From: Mucilaginibacter gotjawali
Lineage (GTDB): Bacteria; Bacteroidota; Bacteroidia; Sphingobacteriales; Sphingobacteriaceae
Reading direction: 5' to 3'
Length of the DNA: 64,000 nt
Assembly: GCF_002355435.1 (NCBI RefSeq)
Contig: NZ_AP017313.1
Location: 248,001 to 312,000 of the forward strand
A model generated the notes under the pieces. It ran no database searches and was not told where the DNA came from. It saw nothing but the letters and a program-made list of their open reading frames with translations. Below, in pieces: positions 32,250 through 42,500 of the stretch (its first letter is position 1; the number at the start of each line of letters is the position of its first letter). The translations under genes and the position numbers were made by a program.

Positions 32250-33719
32250 TTGGCTAAAACAAGATTCGCATATTTCTGTCAGAGCTGTGGGCATGAGTCA
32301 GCTAAGTGGCTGGGCAAATGTCCTTCGTGCAGCCAGTGGAACACTTTTGTGGAAGAAGTGATCGAGAAGGATAATAAGTCCATCCCGAACTGGAAAACGG
32401 CATCTACCACGCTGCAAAGGGCCAATAAGCCTGTAAAGGTGGCGGATATTACTTTTAAGGAAGAACATCGCCTCCTGACGCCTGATAATGAGTTTAACAG
32501 GGTTTTAGGCGGCGGGATTGTAGCCGGATCGCTGGTATTGATCGGCGGGGAACCGGGAATAGGAAAATCAACACTGATGCTGCAGCTGGCGTTGAATATG
32601 CCGGGGATAAAAGTACTGTATGTTTCGGGCGAAGAAAGCGAGCACCAGATAAAGATGCGGGCGGAACGATTGGAAGGAGTCTCGAGTCTTAAGTCTCAAG
32701 TCGAAAGTCTGAATGTCCGGTCTAAATCCGAAATCGAACATCCGAAATCCGAAATCGGAGGTTGTTTTATCCTCACAGAAACATCAACCCAAAACATTTT
32801 TAAACAAATTGAAGAGCTGGAGCCGGATCTTGTAGTGATCGATTCGATCCAAACCCTGCATTCGGCGCATATTGAATCAACGCCGGGAAGTGTTTCGCAG
32901 GTGAGAGAATGCACTGCCGAATTATTGCGTTTTGCGAAGGAAAGCTCGACCCCGGTATTCTTGATCGGCCATATCACCAAGGACGGGATGATAGCCGGCC
33001 CGAAGATTTTGGAGCATATGGTAGATACCGTGTTACAATTTGAAGGCGATCGTCATCATGTGTACCGGATCTTGCGTACCGTAAAAAACCGTTTCGGTTC
33101 GGCATCTGAATTAGGTATCTATGAAATGCTTGGCGAGGGTTTGAGGGAAGTCTCCAACCCATCAGAAATATTATTATCACAGCGGGATGAACCATTGAGT
33201 GGCATCACCATCTCCACCACGCTCGAAGGCATGCGGCCGATGATGATCGAGACACAGGCATTGGTAAGCCCGTCGCCCTACGGTACGCCGCAACGAACTG
33301 CCACGGGTTTTGATACCCGGCGGATGAGCATGTTGCTGGCCGTGCTGGAAAAACGTTGCGGGTTTAACCTGGGTGCAAAAGATGTTTTTTTAAATATTAC
33401 GGGCGGTATCCGCGTGGAGGACCCGGCAATTGACCTGGGCCTAGCGGCTGCCATTATCTCCTCGCACCAGGATATCCCCATCCCTTTTAAAACCTGCTTT
33501 GCAGGCGAAATCGGCTTATCTGGTGAGATCCGGGCGGTTAACCGGGTGGAGCAGCGTATTGCTGAAGCGCAAAAACTGGGCTTCGAGCAAATTTTTATTT
33601 CAAAATATAATCTTCCTTCAGGTGGGCATGATAAAAAAGGGATTGATTTGTCCCGCTATAAAATTGATATAAAAGTTGTAAGTCGGATTGAGGAGGTTTT
33701 TGAGATATTGTTTGGGTAA
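32250..33719 (+). CDS. radA: DNA repair protein RadA with an in-frame heptamer-array insertion
   Basis: RadA is a RecA-like helicase that processes recombination intermediates. I place the start at the TTG at 32250-32252 (MAKTRFAYFCQSCGHES), giving the standard N-terminus; an upstream TTG at 32175 adds repeat-derived residues. Features are the zinc finger (CQSCGHE...CPSC), Walker A GGEPGIGKST, the RadA KNRFG motif (TVKNRFGSASE) and a Lon-like C-terminal domain (GGIRVEDPAIDLGLAAAI). Residues about 143-171 (EGVSSLKSQVESLNVRSKSE and following) are encoded by an 84-nt block of twelve heptamers between MRAERL and FILTETST, positions that are adjacent in ordinary RadA apart from one or two residues. 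Frame is kept, so the protein may work. Confidence 0.94.
   Translation: MAKTRFAYFCQSCGHESAKWLGKCPSCSQWNTFVEEVIEKDNKSIPNWKTASTTLQRANKPVKVADITFKEEHRLLTPDNEFNRVLGGGIVAGSLVLIGGEPGIGKSTLMLQLALNMPGIKVLYVSGEESEHQIKMRAERLEGVSSLKSQVESLNVRSKSEIEHPKSEIGGCFILTETSTQNIFKQIEELEPDLVVIDSIQTLHSAHIESTPGSVSQVRECTAELLRFAKESSTPVFLIGHITKDGMIAGPKILEHMVDTVLQFEGDRHHVYRILRTVKNRFGSASELGIYEMLGEGLREVSNPSEILLSQRDEPLSGITISTTLEGMRPMMIETQALVSPSPYGTPQRTATGFDTRRMSMLLAVLEKRCGFNLGAKDVFLNITGGIRVEDPAIDLGLAAAIISSHQDIPIPFKTCFAGEIGLSGEIRAVNRVEQRIAEAQKLGFEQIFISKYNLPSGGHDKKGIDLSRYKIDIKVVSRIEEVFEILFG
32678..32761 (+). repeat. Twelve-unit heptamer array inside radA
   Basis: The units are AGTCTCG, AGTCTTA, AGTCTCA, AGTCGAA, AGTCTGA, ATGTCCG, GTCTAAA, TCCGAAA, TCGAACA, TCCGAAA, TCCGAAA and TCGGAGG. 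The total is 84 nt, 28 codons, so it is neutral for the frame. Part of it (32724-32743) is identical to the intergenic array at 22581-22600. Confidence 0.92.
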
Positions 33720-33734
33720 ACTAAATCGACCAAT

Positions 33735-33845
33735 ACAATACCCTGCGCCATGCTTGGTGTCCCTTGTGAACCCTTTGTGCTCCTAGTGGTTTATTTTATA
33801 ACCACAATGGACACTAAGGATTCACTAAAATCACAAAGTTTTAAT
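33735..33845. repeat. Inverted repeat between convergent genes
   Basis: The phrases CCCTTGTGAACCCTTTGTG and GTGGTTTAT are followed by ATAACCAC, GGACACTAAGGATTCAC and ATCACAAAG in the opposite sense. The RNA from either strand could fold into a hairpin around GTGGTT/AACCAC (33786-33805), possibly a two-way terminator for radA and the NTF2-like gene. Confidence 0.6.
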
Positions 33846-33850
33846 AACCT

Positions 33851-34306
33851 TCACGGAGTACAATTTTCCTTCCTCCTTGTATCCACAATATAAATAATCT
33901 TCCAGCCATCAGCTGTTCTTATCAGCTGAAAAACATCGACGCCGCAATGGCTGAATTGAGCGCCCAGGTAAAACCTGTAGGGCGCCCAAACACTGGCCAG
34001 GTCGCCGTCAATTTTTATCCCGTCAAATACGATGCGTTCATCATAAACGGCCGCATGCGGGGTCCCTATTGCTTTTACAAAGCCATCGGCGTTTTCGGTT
34101 GACAGGACGGCTTTTCCATTTTTATCATTGGAGACACTTTGCAGGATCATCTCTTTCGAGAAAACCGATCTTAATAAGGTGCTGTCGCCTTTGCGCATCG
34201 CATCGAACATTGTATTGATGGTTTGTTTTACGGCGAGAGTGTCGGTTTTCTGGGCGAACAGGTTATTTGATATGATCAATAAACCGATGATGAGTATCTT
34301 TTTCAT
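33851..34306 (-). CDS. Secreted NTF2-like (SnoaL/DUF4440 type) protein
   Basis: The 151-residue product has a signal peptide ending in NLFAQ. The mature part has the NTF2-like pattern: an opening helix (VKQTINTMFDAMRKGDSTLLRSVFS), then strands ending in VDVFQLIRTADGWKIIYIVDTRR. Such domains bind or convert small molecules, or have no catalytic role. No active-site assignment can be made. It is monocistronic. Confidence 0.8.
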   Translation of the reverse strand: MKKILIIGLLIISNNLFAQKTDTLAVKQTINTMFDAMRKGDSTLLRSVFSKEMILQSVSNDKNGKAVLSTENADGFVKAIGTPHAAVYDERIVFDGIKIDGDLASVWAPYRFYLGAQFSHCGVDVFQLIRTADGWKIIYIVDTRRKENCTP

Positions 34307-34350
34307 TTAAATAAGATTTTATACAATTAATTGGGGCCAGATGTTTAATT

Positions 34351-34944
34351 CTATACTTTCCCCCAATATCTGATTATATCTATAGTTGTTGACAATATAA
34401 AGAGGATTCCCACTACCCATATTGAAATTTTGGTGAGCTTTTTTAGTGGGATTGAAAAATCTGATCTTAATTTTTGCTGTTGATCAGCATCATGTATGGT
34501 TTTAATCTTATTGGCGACAAATATATTGTTTATGAAGTAGAAAGTAATAAATGCATGTATTAAGAACAGAAATATTATCAACGTACTCCCTGTAAGATCT
34601 GCTTTCCTCATGGGGCCGGTATTATATTTAGGATTGTGAAAAGTTAGATGAAGAAATGTAAAATAGCCAACATATACCAAGTAAATTGTCATAAATACCG
34701 CTGGAATTATAGCATTCAGCTTAAATATCGTCGACTTGATTCCGGATATAGAATTAAACCCGAGTACCAAATAAGTTTGATATAAAATCGCCATAGATAT
34801 GCTAACCAAAAATAAAAAATTTGCCATTGCTGCAATTGTTTGGTGCCCATATAATGACGCGTAAGGAAGTCCGATTAATAGAAAACCTATCGAAAAAGGT
34901 AGAAATAGTAATATGGTTTGCCAGAAATTTAATTTGATACTCAT
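34351..34944 (-). CDS. Integral membrane protein of unknown function
   Basis: The 197-residue protein has five hydrophobic segments (TILLFLPFSIGFLLIGLPYA, ANFLFLVSISMAILYQTYLV, AIIPAVFMTIYLVYVGYF, STLIIFLFLIHAFITFYFI, SIWVVGILFILSTTIDIIRY). I do not recognise a family. Its AT-rich composition is higher than that of its neighbours, which may point to transfer. It lies between the dnaA terminator and the NTF2-like gene. Confidence 0.65.
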   Translation of the reverse strand: MSIKLNFWQTILLFLPFSIGFLLIGLPYASLYGHQTIAAMANFLFLVSISMAILYQTYLVLGFNSISGIKSTIFKLNAIIPAVFMTIYLVYVGYFTFLHLTFHNPKYNTGPMRKADLTGSTLIIFLFLIHAFITFYFINNIFVANKIKTIHDADQQQKLRSDFSIPLKKLTKISIWVVGILFILSTTIDIIRYWGKV

Positions 34945-34995
34945 TGGTGTGGGTTAGCGTATTACTAATGTAGGCTTTTACATTTTAATAGTCAC

Positions 34996-35024
34996 AAAAA
35001 AGCCCTGCAAAAAATTACAGGGCT
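34996..35024 (-). terminator. Rho-independent terminator of dnaA
   Basis: The stem AGCCCTG with CAGGGCT, followed on the minus strand by TTTTT, lies 26 bases after the dnaA stop. Confidence 0.85.
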
Positions 35025-35049
35025 CTCATTGTATTCTTTATAAGATCAG

Positions 35050-36477
35050 TTAAGACATTTTTAGTTTCTTCTGAATATCGGCTACATAGCCTTTAAATTT
35101 TTTATCGGTATCAATTAAATCCTCAACGGTCTGGCAGGCATAGATTACGGTGGAGTGGTCGCGGCCGCCGAAGAAATGGCCGATAGATTTAAGCGAACTT
35201 TTGGTATGTGCTTTAGCAAGATACATAGATATTTGTCTTGCCTGTACAATTTCGCGTTTGCGGGTTTGTGATTTTACCATTTCTATCGGCACCTCAAAAT
35301 ACTCGCAAACCAGATTCTGAATATATTCCATGGAGATCTCTTTGGATGAGTTCTTCACAAAATTCTTCAGCATTTGCTTGGCCAGCGCCAGGTCAATCTC
35401 CTTACGGTTCAGTGTTGATTGGGCCAGTAGGGATACCATTGCACCTTCCAGCTCACGAACGTTATTGTCGATATTATGGGCAACGTATTCAATTACATCA
35501 TTTGATAATTCGATGCCGTCCTGGTAGGTTTTGTTTTTAAGGATGGCCATACGGGTTTCCAAATCCGGGACCTGAAGGTCAGCTGAAAGCCCCCATTTAA
35601 ACCTGGATAACAGGCGCTCTTCCAAACCTGCCAGGTCTTTCGGCGCTTTATCCGAAGTAATGATCACCTGTTTGCCTGATTGGTGCAGATGGTTGAAAAT
35701 ATGGAAGAAGAAATCCTGTGTTTTTTCTTTGCCGGCAAAATTGTGCACATCATCCATAATAAGCACATCAATGGCCTGGTAAAAATTCACAAAATCATTA
35801 ATGTTATTATGTTTTAAAGCGTCAACAAACTGCTGGGTAAATTTCTCGCACGAAACATACAGCACCAGCTTATCCGGAAGGGTTTGTTTGATCTCGTTAC
35901 CGATGGCCTGCGCCAGGTGAGTTTTGCCCAATCCAACACCACCATATATCATCAAAGGGTTAAAGGAAGTGCCACCCGGTTTTGCCGCCACCGCGTAACC
36001 TGCCGAACGGGCCAAACGGTTGCAATCGCCTTCAACAAAATTGTTGAAAGTATAGTTGCGGTTTAACTGCGGATCGACATTAAGTTTCTTTAAACCCGGT
36101 ATTACAAACGGGTTTTTGATGTCCTTATTTATTGAAATGGGTATTGGCATTGATTGATTTTTTGCTTCGGCACCGTTACCGTTTGATGGTAGATTTGTGG
36201 TATAGGGCTTACTTGATGATGACTGTTCAACAACTATGTTATACTCCAAACGTCCGTCATCACCTAATTGTTTTTTTATTGTTTTTCGCAGCAAGCCTAC
36301 GTAGTGCTCTTCAAGCCATTCGTAAAAAAATAAACTTGGCACTTGAATGGTTAAAACACTCCCTTCCATTCTTAAAGCTTTTATCGGCTCAAACCAGGTC
36401 TTAAAACTCTGGGCCGGTATGTTATCTTTAATGATTTGAAGGCAGCTATTCCAAACATTAGTACAAGTTTTTTCCAT
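35050..36477 (-). CDS. dnaA: Chromosomal replication initiator protein
   Basis: DnaA opens the replication origin. The 475 residues include the N-terminal domain I (VWNSCLQIIKDNIPAQSFKTWF), a low-complexity linker, the AAA+ core with Walker A GGVGLGKT (179-186) and Walker B VLIMDD (238-243), and the DNA-binding domain IV with its signature GGRDHSTVIYAC. It is full length. The upstream 387-bp gap is very AT-rich, but no cluster of DnaA boxes (TTATCCACA type) was found, so this need not be the origin. Confidence 0.98.
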   Translation of the reverse strand: MEKTCTNVWNSCLQIIKDNIPAQSFKTWFEPIKALRMEGSVLTIQVPSLFFYEWLEEHYVGLLRKTIKKQLGDDGRLEYNIVVEQSSSSKPYTTNLPSNGNGAEAKNQSMPIPISINKDIKNPFVIPGLKKLNVDPQLNRNYTFNNFVEGDCNRLARSAGYAVAAKPGGTSFNPLMIYGGVGLGKTHLAQAIGNEIKQTLPDKLVLYVSCEKFTQQFVDALKHNNINDFVNFYQAIDVLIMDDVHNFAGKEKTQDFFFHIFNHLHQSGKQVIITSDKAPKDLAGLEERLLSRFKWGLSADLQVPDLETRMAILKNKTYQDGIELSNDVIEYVAHNIDNNVRELEGAMVSLLAQSTLNRKEIDLALAKQMLKNFVKNSSKEISMEYIQNLVCEYFEVPIEMVKSQTRKREIVQARQISMYLAKAHTKSSLKSIGHFFGGRDHSTVIYACQTVEDLIDTDKKFKGYVADIQKKLKMS

Positions 36478-36864
36478 ATAAATTTCATTAAAATATTGAT
36501 TTCCAACCTACCAGCGAACTATCTTTTGGCCTGTTTCGGAACATCGAATATTCTAAAAAAAAGCGGATAAAAAAATTATATTTTCACTTTTTGTTGAAAT
36601 ATATTTCAGCCATATTTCATTTTATATAGTGTTTGTTTGACATAAAATATTTATATTTTGCGCAAGGGAATTGCACGAAAATCAGCGGTGTAAGCCATAA
36701 AAATTAAACTGAATTTTTATGATCCCTGCTATAAAAATCTGAATTTAAATACTAGTTGCTGGCTGTTTATATTGCACTGCTCAAGGTATTTAGGTGATTT
36801 TTAAACAATCCCGGGTAGTCGGGGCAATCATAAAGCATTGAAAAAAGAATGATGGCACGTGTTT
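36478..36864. other. AT-rich gap upstream of dnaA
   Basis: This 387-bp gap lies between the dnaA start and the mutase stop. It contains a perfect 10-bp hairpin (CATAAAAATT and AATTTTTATG, 36696-36721) and on the plus strand a promoter-like TTTGACA...TATATTTTGCGC near 36637-36662. No gene, tRNA or DnaA-box cluster was seen. It should carry the dnaA promoter. Confidence 0.5.
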
Positions 36865-38412
36865 TTAATACTCGCCGAACACTGCCCGCAGTGTATCGGC
36901 AATTTCACCTAAAGTGGCATACGCTTCTACCGCGTTTAGGATAAAAGGCATCAAATTGCCATCGCCCCTCGCTTCTTTTTCAAGTTGTGCAAGATATTTT
37001 TCCACATTATTATTATTCCTGGCTTGTTTAACCTGGTTGATCTTTTCTGTCTGCATTTTGCGGATAGCGTCATCAACACGGAACACGTTTACAGAAGGTT
37101 TTTCGGGCTCAGTAAACCGGTTAACACCAACTAATATCTTTTCGCCATTCTCAATCTCGGTTTGGTACTCATACGCCGACCGTGCGATCTCCTGCTGCAT
37201 ATAATCCTGTTCAATAGCTTTTACCGAACCACCCATCGCATCTATCTTTTCTATATAAACCAATGCAGCTTTTTCTATCTCGTCAGTTAGCGCTTCCATA
37301 AAATAGGAGCCGGCCATCGGGTCTACCGTATCGGTCACCCCGCTCTCAAACGCAATGATCTGCTGGGTGCGTAAAGCAATTTTGGCTGCTGCTTCGGTAG
37401 GTAAAGAGATCGCTTCATCGTACCCATTGGTGTGCAATGATTGTGTACCGCCCAGTACTGCCGCCATTGCCTGTGTACTCACCCGGATGATGTTATTCAT
37501 GGGTTGTTGTGCGGTTAGCGTTGAGCCGCCTGTTTGCGTATGGAAGCGCAATTTTTGGGCGTCAGCCTCGGTTGCTCCCAGCTCTTTGGTGATATGTGCC
37601 CACATCCTCCGGGCGGCCCTGAATTTGGCAATCTCCTCGAAAAAGTTATTGTGGCAGTTAAAAAAGAAGGATACCCTTTTTGCAAAAACGTTGATGTCGA
37701 GCCCCTTTTGCAGAGCGGCCTTTAAATACGCTTTGCCGTTTGCCAGGGTAAAGGCAAGTTCCTGCACGGCGGTCGAGCCGGCTTCGCGGATATGATACCC
37801 CGATATGGAGATAGTGTTCCATTTGGGTACTTCAGTACTGCAATATTCAAAAACATCGGTGATCAGCCGCATGGAAGCGGCAGGCGGGTATATATAGGTA
37901 CCGCGCGCGGCGTACTCCTTTAATATATCGTTTTGTATGGTGCCGGATAATTGTTTCAGATCGGCCCCCTGTTTTTTTGCCAGGGCGATGTACATCGCCA
38001 ATAAAATAGGAGCGGTGGCATTAATGGTCATCGAGGTGGAAATATTTTTCAGTTCGATGCCGTCGAACAAGATTTCGATATCTTTTAATGAGTCAATAGC
38101 CACCCCAACTTTTCCTACTTCCCCCTCCGCCAGCTCATGGTCCGAATCATAGCCAATTTGTGTAGGAAGATCAAACGCAACGGAAAGCCCCATGGTGCCC
38201 TGGCTTAACAGGTAATGGTAACGTTTATTGGATTCTTCGGCGGTTGAAAAGCCGGCGTACTGGCGCATTGTCCAGGGTTTCCCACGGTACATATCCTTCC
38301 GGATCCCCCGGGTAAACGGAAATTCGCCCGGAAGTTCATTCATGCCCGAAGGCTCAGTATAAACCTCTTTTATTTCGATACCAGATGTGGTCGTATGTTT
38401 TTTTCCGGGCAT
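36865..38412 (-). CDS. Methylmalonyl-CoA mutase-type large subunit (no B12 domain)
   Basis: The 515-residue protein is the TIM-barrel catalytic part of an acyl-CoA mutase (propionate/methylmalonyl-CoA metabolism). Conserved blocks include [76 protein letters not shown] and [19 protein letters not shown]. It stops after [20 protein letters not shown] and lacks the cobalamin-binding domain, which must be supplied by a separate small subunit elsewhere. The start codon is ATG at 38410-38412; a repeat array begins a few bases upstream. Confidence 0.93.
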   Translation of the reverse strand: MPGKKHTTTSGIEIKEVYTEPSGMNELPGEFPFTRGIRKDMYRGKPWTMRQYAGFSTAEESNKRYHYLLSQGTMGLSVAFDLPTQIGYDSDHELAEGEVGKVGVAIDSLKDIEILFDGIELKNISTSMTINATAPILLAMYIALAKKQGADLKQLSGTIQNDILKEYAARGTYIYPPAASMRLITDVFEYCSTEVPKWNTISISGYHIREAGSTAVQELAFTLANGKAYLKAALQKGLDINVFAKRVSFFFNCHNNFFEEIAKFRAARRMWAHITKELGATEADAQKLRFHTQTGGSTLTAQQPMNNIIRVSTQAMAAVLGGTQSLHTNGYDEAISLPTEAAAKIALRTQQIIAFESGVTDTVDPMAGSYFMEALTDEIEKAALVYIEKIDAMGGSVKAIEQDYMQQEIARSAYEYQTEIENGEKILVGVNRFTEPEKPSVNVFRVDDAIRKMQTEKINQVKQARNNNNVEKYLAQLEKEARGDGNLMPFILNAVEAYATLGEIADTLRAVFGEY

Positions 38413-38419
38413 GTTTTTT

Positions 38420-38512
38420 AATTTGAAAATTTGAAAATGTGTTAATTTGAAAATGAACCGGAGATTTAGGAACTATGAAAGTTTTTAATTTTCAAATCAA
38501 CTCATTTTCAAA
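38420..38512. repeat. Inverted octamer arrays between two leftward genes
   Basis: Left arm: TTTGAAAA, TTTGAAAA, TGTGTTAA and TTTGAAAA (38422-38453). Right arm: TTTTCAAA, TCAACTCA and TTTTCAAA (38489-38512), ending at the base next to the stop codon of the 176-residue gene. The period is 8 rather than 7. Confidence 0.8.
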
Positions 38513-39043
38513 TTAAAATAGCTCCTCCAGGTCTTTACGCATCATGCTGGTGCCGATGTCGTATGGGTTATTTTCTACCTGGCTCAAAAATCCCAGTATT
38601 GCTTTACTCAGCTCCAGTCCGGTTGCGGTTTCGGGCAATGATTTTACGGCATTGCCTACCATGGCCAGGGTATCATCCTTCAGGTTTTTCACTACTCCCC
38701 AGGCGCGGCTGCTTACATAAATTTGCTGGGTGATATTGTGCTGGTACTCGCTGCGGATATCCTCCATTATTAAACTGTGTAATTCATGGGCGCTGTAAGC
38801 CGTGGCATTCAACCTGATCAGCATATTGGCAGGATTGATGCGTTCAATAAATAAAACCAGGCGCTCATAAGCCTGCAGGCGCAAAGGCAGCGTCTGGCTG
38901 CTCATTGATTTCCTGAACTCCAGTAATTGTATTTTCTCATCTCTTTCAAGATAAGGCTTCACCAGGTAAAAGGCAATCCATACAACCCCAACGCCGGCGA
39001 AGGTATATTTTAAAATATCTAATAAAAATGGTAAAAGGTTCAT
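38513..39043 (-). CDS. Conserved membrane-anchored protein of unknown function
   Basis: The 176-residue product has one N-terminal membrane helix (YTFAGVGVVWIAFYLVKPYL) and a helical cytoplasmic domain with RLQAYERLVLFIERINPANMLIRL and a YQHNITQQIYVSSRAWGVVKNLKDD segment. I recall this pattern as a Bacteroidota-conserved family without a known function. It lies upstream of the mutase gene on the same strand with a 100-bp repeat gap between. Confidence 0.75.
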   Translation of the reverse strand: MNLLPFLLDILKYTFAGVGVVWIAFYLVKPYLERDEKIQLLEFRKSMSSQTLPLRLQAYERLVLFIERINPANMLIRLNATAYSAHELHSLIMEDIRSEYQHNITQQIYVSSRAWGVVKNLKDDTLAMVGNAVKSLPETATGLELSKAILGFLSQVENNPYDIGTSMMRKDLEELF

Positions 39044-39106
39044 ACAGATGAATGTTAAATAGCGGTCATAAATAGTCCGGGTGCAACAAAAATCTGCAAT
39101 TTACCT

Positions 39107-39114
39107 TATATTTG
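39107..39114 (+). promoter_or_regulatory. -7 element for the IscA-type gene
   Basis: TATATTTG matches TAnnTTTG and lies 20 bases before the ATG at 39135. It falls inside the longer open frame starting at 39081 and therefore rules that start out. Confidence 0.6.
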
Positions 39115-39134
39115 TGTACTTAAATAAAAATAAG

Positions 39135-39488
39135 ATGAGTATTGCTGTTGAAACCGCGCCTGCACCGGTAACATTTACAGAAGGCGCCGTAAAGGAATTG
39201 TTTAAATTAAAGGACCAGCAGGAAATCGGCGAAGATTTCGGCCTGCGCGTTGGTGTTGAGGGTGGTGGCTGTTCAGGGATGAACTATATTTTAGGTTTTG
39301 ACCATAAAAAAGACGGCGACCAGGAATTTATGATCGACGGCATCAAAGTTTATATGCACAAGGCCCATGGATTATACCTCGCCGGGATGCAGATCGACTT
39401 CCAGGACGGCCTGAATGCCCGCGGTTTTACTTTTAATAACCCCAATGCGGCCAGCACCTGCGGATGCGGTACCTCGTTCTCCGTATAG
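39135..39488 (+). CDS. Iron-sulfur cluster carrier, IscA/SufA/ErpA family
   Basis: The 117-residue protein carries or delivers Fe-S clusters. The three cluster cysteines are Cys46 (EGGGCSGMNY), Cys109 and Cys111 (TCGCG). The start at 39135 (MSIAVETAP) is preferred over 39081 because the promoter element lies between them. It is monocistronic, with a strong terminator. Which of IscA, SufA or ErpA it corresponds to cannot be told by sequence alone. Confidence 0.94.
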   Translation: MSIAVETAPAPVTFTEGAVKELFKLKDQQEIGEDFGLRVGVEGGGCSGMNYILGFDHKKDGDQEFMIDGIKVYMHKAHGLYLAGMQIDFQDGLNARGFTFNNPNAASTCGCGTSFSV

Positions 39489-39505
39489 TCCGATAGCATC
39501 AGAAT

Positions 39506-39562
39506 AAAAGAGCCGGGAACCAGGATTGAAGTGTTTATCTTCTCCTGGTTCCCGGCTCTTTT
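39506..39562. terminator. Bidirectional terminator between the IscA-type gene and the first giant gene
   Basis: A perfect 20-bp stem (AAAAGAGCCGGGAACCAGGA with its complement) and a 17-nt loop have a T-run on both strands. It serves the rightward Fe-S gene and the leftward 2073-residue gene. Confidence 0.92.
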
Positions 39563-39582
39563 TGTTTATTTCTCTCGTTGGC

Positions 39583-42500
39583 TTAATATTTCAGTACTAT
39601 AAAGCCCGTTTTATGTATGGTGGTACCGTTTGCCACATAATCCAGCGAATAAAAATAAGTGCCGGGCAGCTGCATTGCCCCCGTTTTGTTGCTGTGCCCG
39701 TCAAATACTTTATTGCTGTTATCGTACCCTTTAGCTTCAAAAACCAAAGCTCCGCTGCGGTTCATGATCTGCAGTTTATTATCCGGATAGCCGGTGATCC
39801 CATCTATCAGCAAAAAGTCATTGATACCGTCCCCATTGGGCGACAGGCCCTGGTGTACCAAAATTTCCTCCCCCATCATTTGCGGATGGGCTGTCGGATT
39901 ACTTACACTAATAGGCTGGTAAACAGTATTTAAGGCATTTATAGCCCGGGTAACAACAACGGTGTACGTTTTTGTTATTACACCATCGCGGGCGGTTACC
40001 GTTGCCGTAATCACATTATCCCCTGGAGATAACACGATATTACCTGACGCTGTGCCTGTGGCTACTGTCGTTCCATTTATAGTTACAGTTGCCAATGGAT
40101 CGGCCGTTGTGGGCTTTACCGTTATAAATGATACAGCGTAACCAACTACCGCTGTATAGCTTGTTGTCCCTCCCGCAAATGCAGGAGATAAACTGCCGCT
40201 GCTTAATTTCAGGATGGCGAGATTGGGGCTTGGCAGGCGGGTTAGCGTAATCGTGTAGTATTTTACAGTACCGTCCGGTGCTTTTACTGTCGTTGTGATA
40301 ATATTGGGGCCTATACTTAAAGGCAAGTCTGGCGAAGCAGATCCCTGTGGTACGATCACCCCGTTTATCCTGATTGTGTCAGCAGGGTCTGCGGCGACCG
40401 CTGTTAAAGTTATGGATGCGGTTGCATTACCAACGGAGGACGTATAACCGGTTATTGCCTGCGTAAATACTGGCGACAAGTGCCCTGTGTTTAAGCTCAA
40501 CGCAGTGAGATTTACATTTGGTGCTCGCGTTACCCTGATTACGTAGCTACGGGTAGAAATACCGTCCTGGGCAGTTACCAATGTAGTGATGGTATTGATA
40601 CCCACAGCTAGTGGGATTGGTGCTGAAGCCGTGCCGGTTGCAACTATCGATCCGTTTACACTCACAGTAGCTGTATTTACTGTTGTGGTCGGGATCACAG
40701 AGATACTGGTTATTGCGTTACTTACTGAGGCTGTATAATCCTTATAGTCAGGCCCGGCATCAACTGTTAATGCGGTTGCAGGACTTAATTTCACAGAACT
40801 TAAATTGGCGTTATTTGAAGCTGCACGGGTGACCAGGATTACATAGGTATGGGTAGATATCCCATTTTCAGCGGTTACCACCGTGGTAATGGTATTAACG
40901 CCAACATTTAAAGCTATCGGTGCGGATAATACACCCGATGAAACAGCCGCTCCATTCACTGTTATAGTGGAAGTTGCGACAGAAGTAGTAGGAATTACCT
41001 GGATGCTGGAAGTGTTGTTATTAACCGATGCTGTATAATCCTTATAGTCAGCACCTGCTACTGTCGTTAAAACAGTGCCGGGGCTTAACCGGATCGCACT
41101 TAAATTATCATTTGCAGATGCTGCGCGTTTTACGGTTACAGCATAACTATTGGTTGTTGTGCCGTCCTGGGCAGTTATGATTACTGTTATAAAGTTATCA
41201 CCAACATTTAATGGCTGTGCAGCTGATGCAGCGCCCGAAGCTACTACAACCCCGCCAACTTTAATAACCGCATTGGAATTTCTGCTTACGGGTGTTATAG
41301 TAACTGCAGTAATTGCGTTACCTACGGATGCAGTGTAGCCGCCTGCGCCATTTGCGGTAAACGATCCTGAACTTATGGCAAGGCTTAAAAGACTTGCATC
41401 TGCTGACGGCAGGATAGTTAATGAACCGTTAACGTACCCTATGATATAATTGGCATCCAGGGCCCCGGAGGCAGTTATTGTGTAAATGCCCGCAGCTGAC
41501 GACGATGAGGCGGTTGTGGTAATTGCCGGCTGCCTGCTTAAATTCTCTTGTGTATCACCATTTACAAAGCCCGTAATGGTGGCGGTCAATACCGGCACAG
41601 GTCCGCCATAATTCATCGTTTGATTATTTGCTGTTATGGTCAGCGCAGCCGGGCTTACGGTAAGCAATTGTGTTACATCAGACGCCGCCAAATGTTTTTC
41701 GTCGCCTTCCTGTGAGACGGTAATATTTGTTGTACCTGCACCTTTAATTTGGATAGTACCATCGTTTAAGACTTCAGCTACCGCGGTATTACCGCTGCTG
41801 TAAATTAATGCTGAATCGCCGTTGTTGCTTGTTGCGCCTGCAGTAAAGTCTCCATCGCCATAAGTTTTGGCGGCAAGCGACCCGAACGTTATGGTAGCCG
41901 GAGTTTTTGCCCGGTTTACCGTCAACGTATAGCTTTTGGTAGTTACGCCATCCTGTGCAGTTACGGTTGTCGTAATAACATTGGTACCTATATTAAGACT
42001 GATGTTGCCTGACGCAGCGCCCGACGCTACAGCCACATTGTTAACTGTTATTGTTGCGTTTGTGTCATCTGTTGTTGGTGTAAGTGTAATTCCGGTAATG
42101 TCGTTGGAAACATTTTGTGTGTAAGCGTTTGTATTTGGATCAAAGGCCTGGTCGAACGCGCCGGTACCGGTTACGAGGCTGCTCAGGGAAGCATCGGGTG
42201 ATGCTGCCCTGGTTATGGTCAGGGTATAAAAATTTATGGTTGAGCCGTCCTGCGCGACTACTATCGTGGTGATGGTATTTACGCCCACATTTAATTCAAT
42301 ATTCCCTGAAGTTGTGCCCGAACCTACGGCGGCACCATTGATAGTTAATACGCTGGTATTAACGTCAGATGTTACCGGGGTTAGGCTGATCGTACTAACG
42401 GCGTAAGGTACGGTTTCCGTGTAGTTGATGGTCGTTGGTGAAAAAGCCTGGTCAAATGAACCTGTGCCGGGCGAAAGGCTGATAAGCGTCGCATCAGTTG

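Noticed and set aside
36478..36864. Possible replication origin upstream of dnaA
   Set aside because: The gap is AT-rich, but I could find no cluster of TTATCCACA-type boxes on either strand. A skew calculation on the whole chromosome would be decisive.
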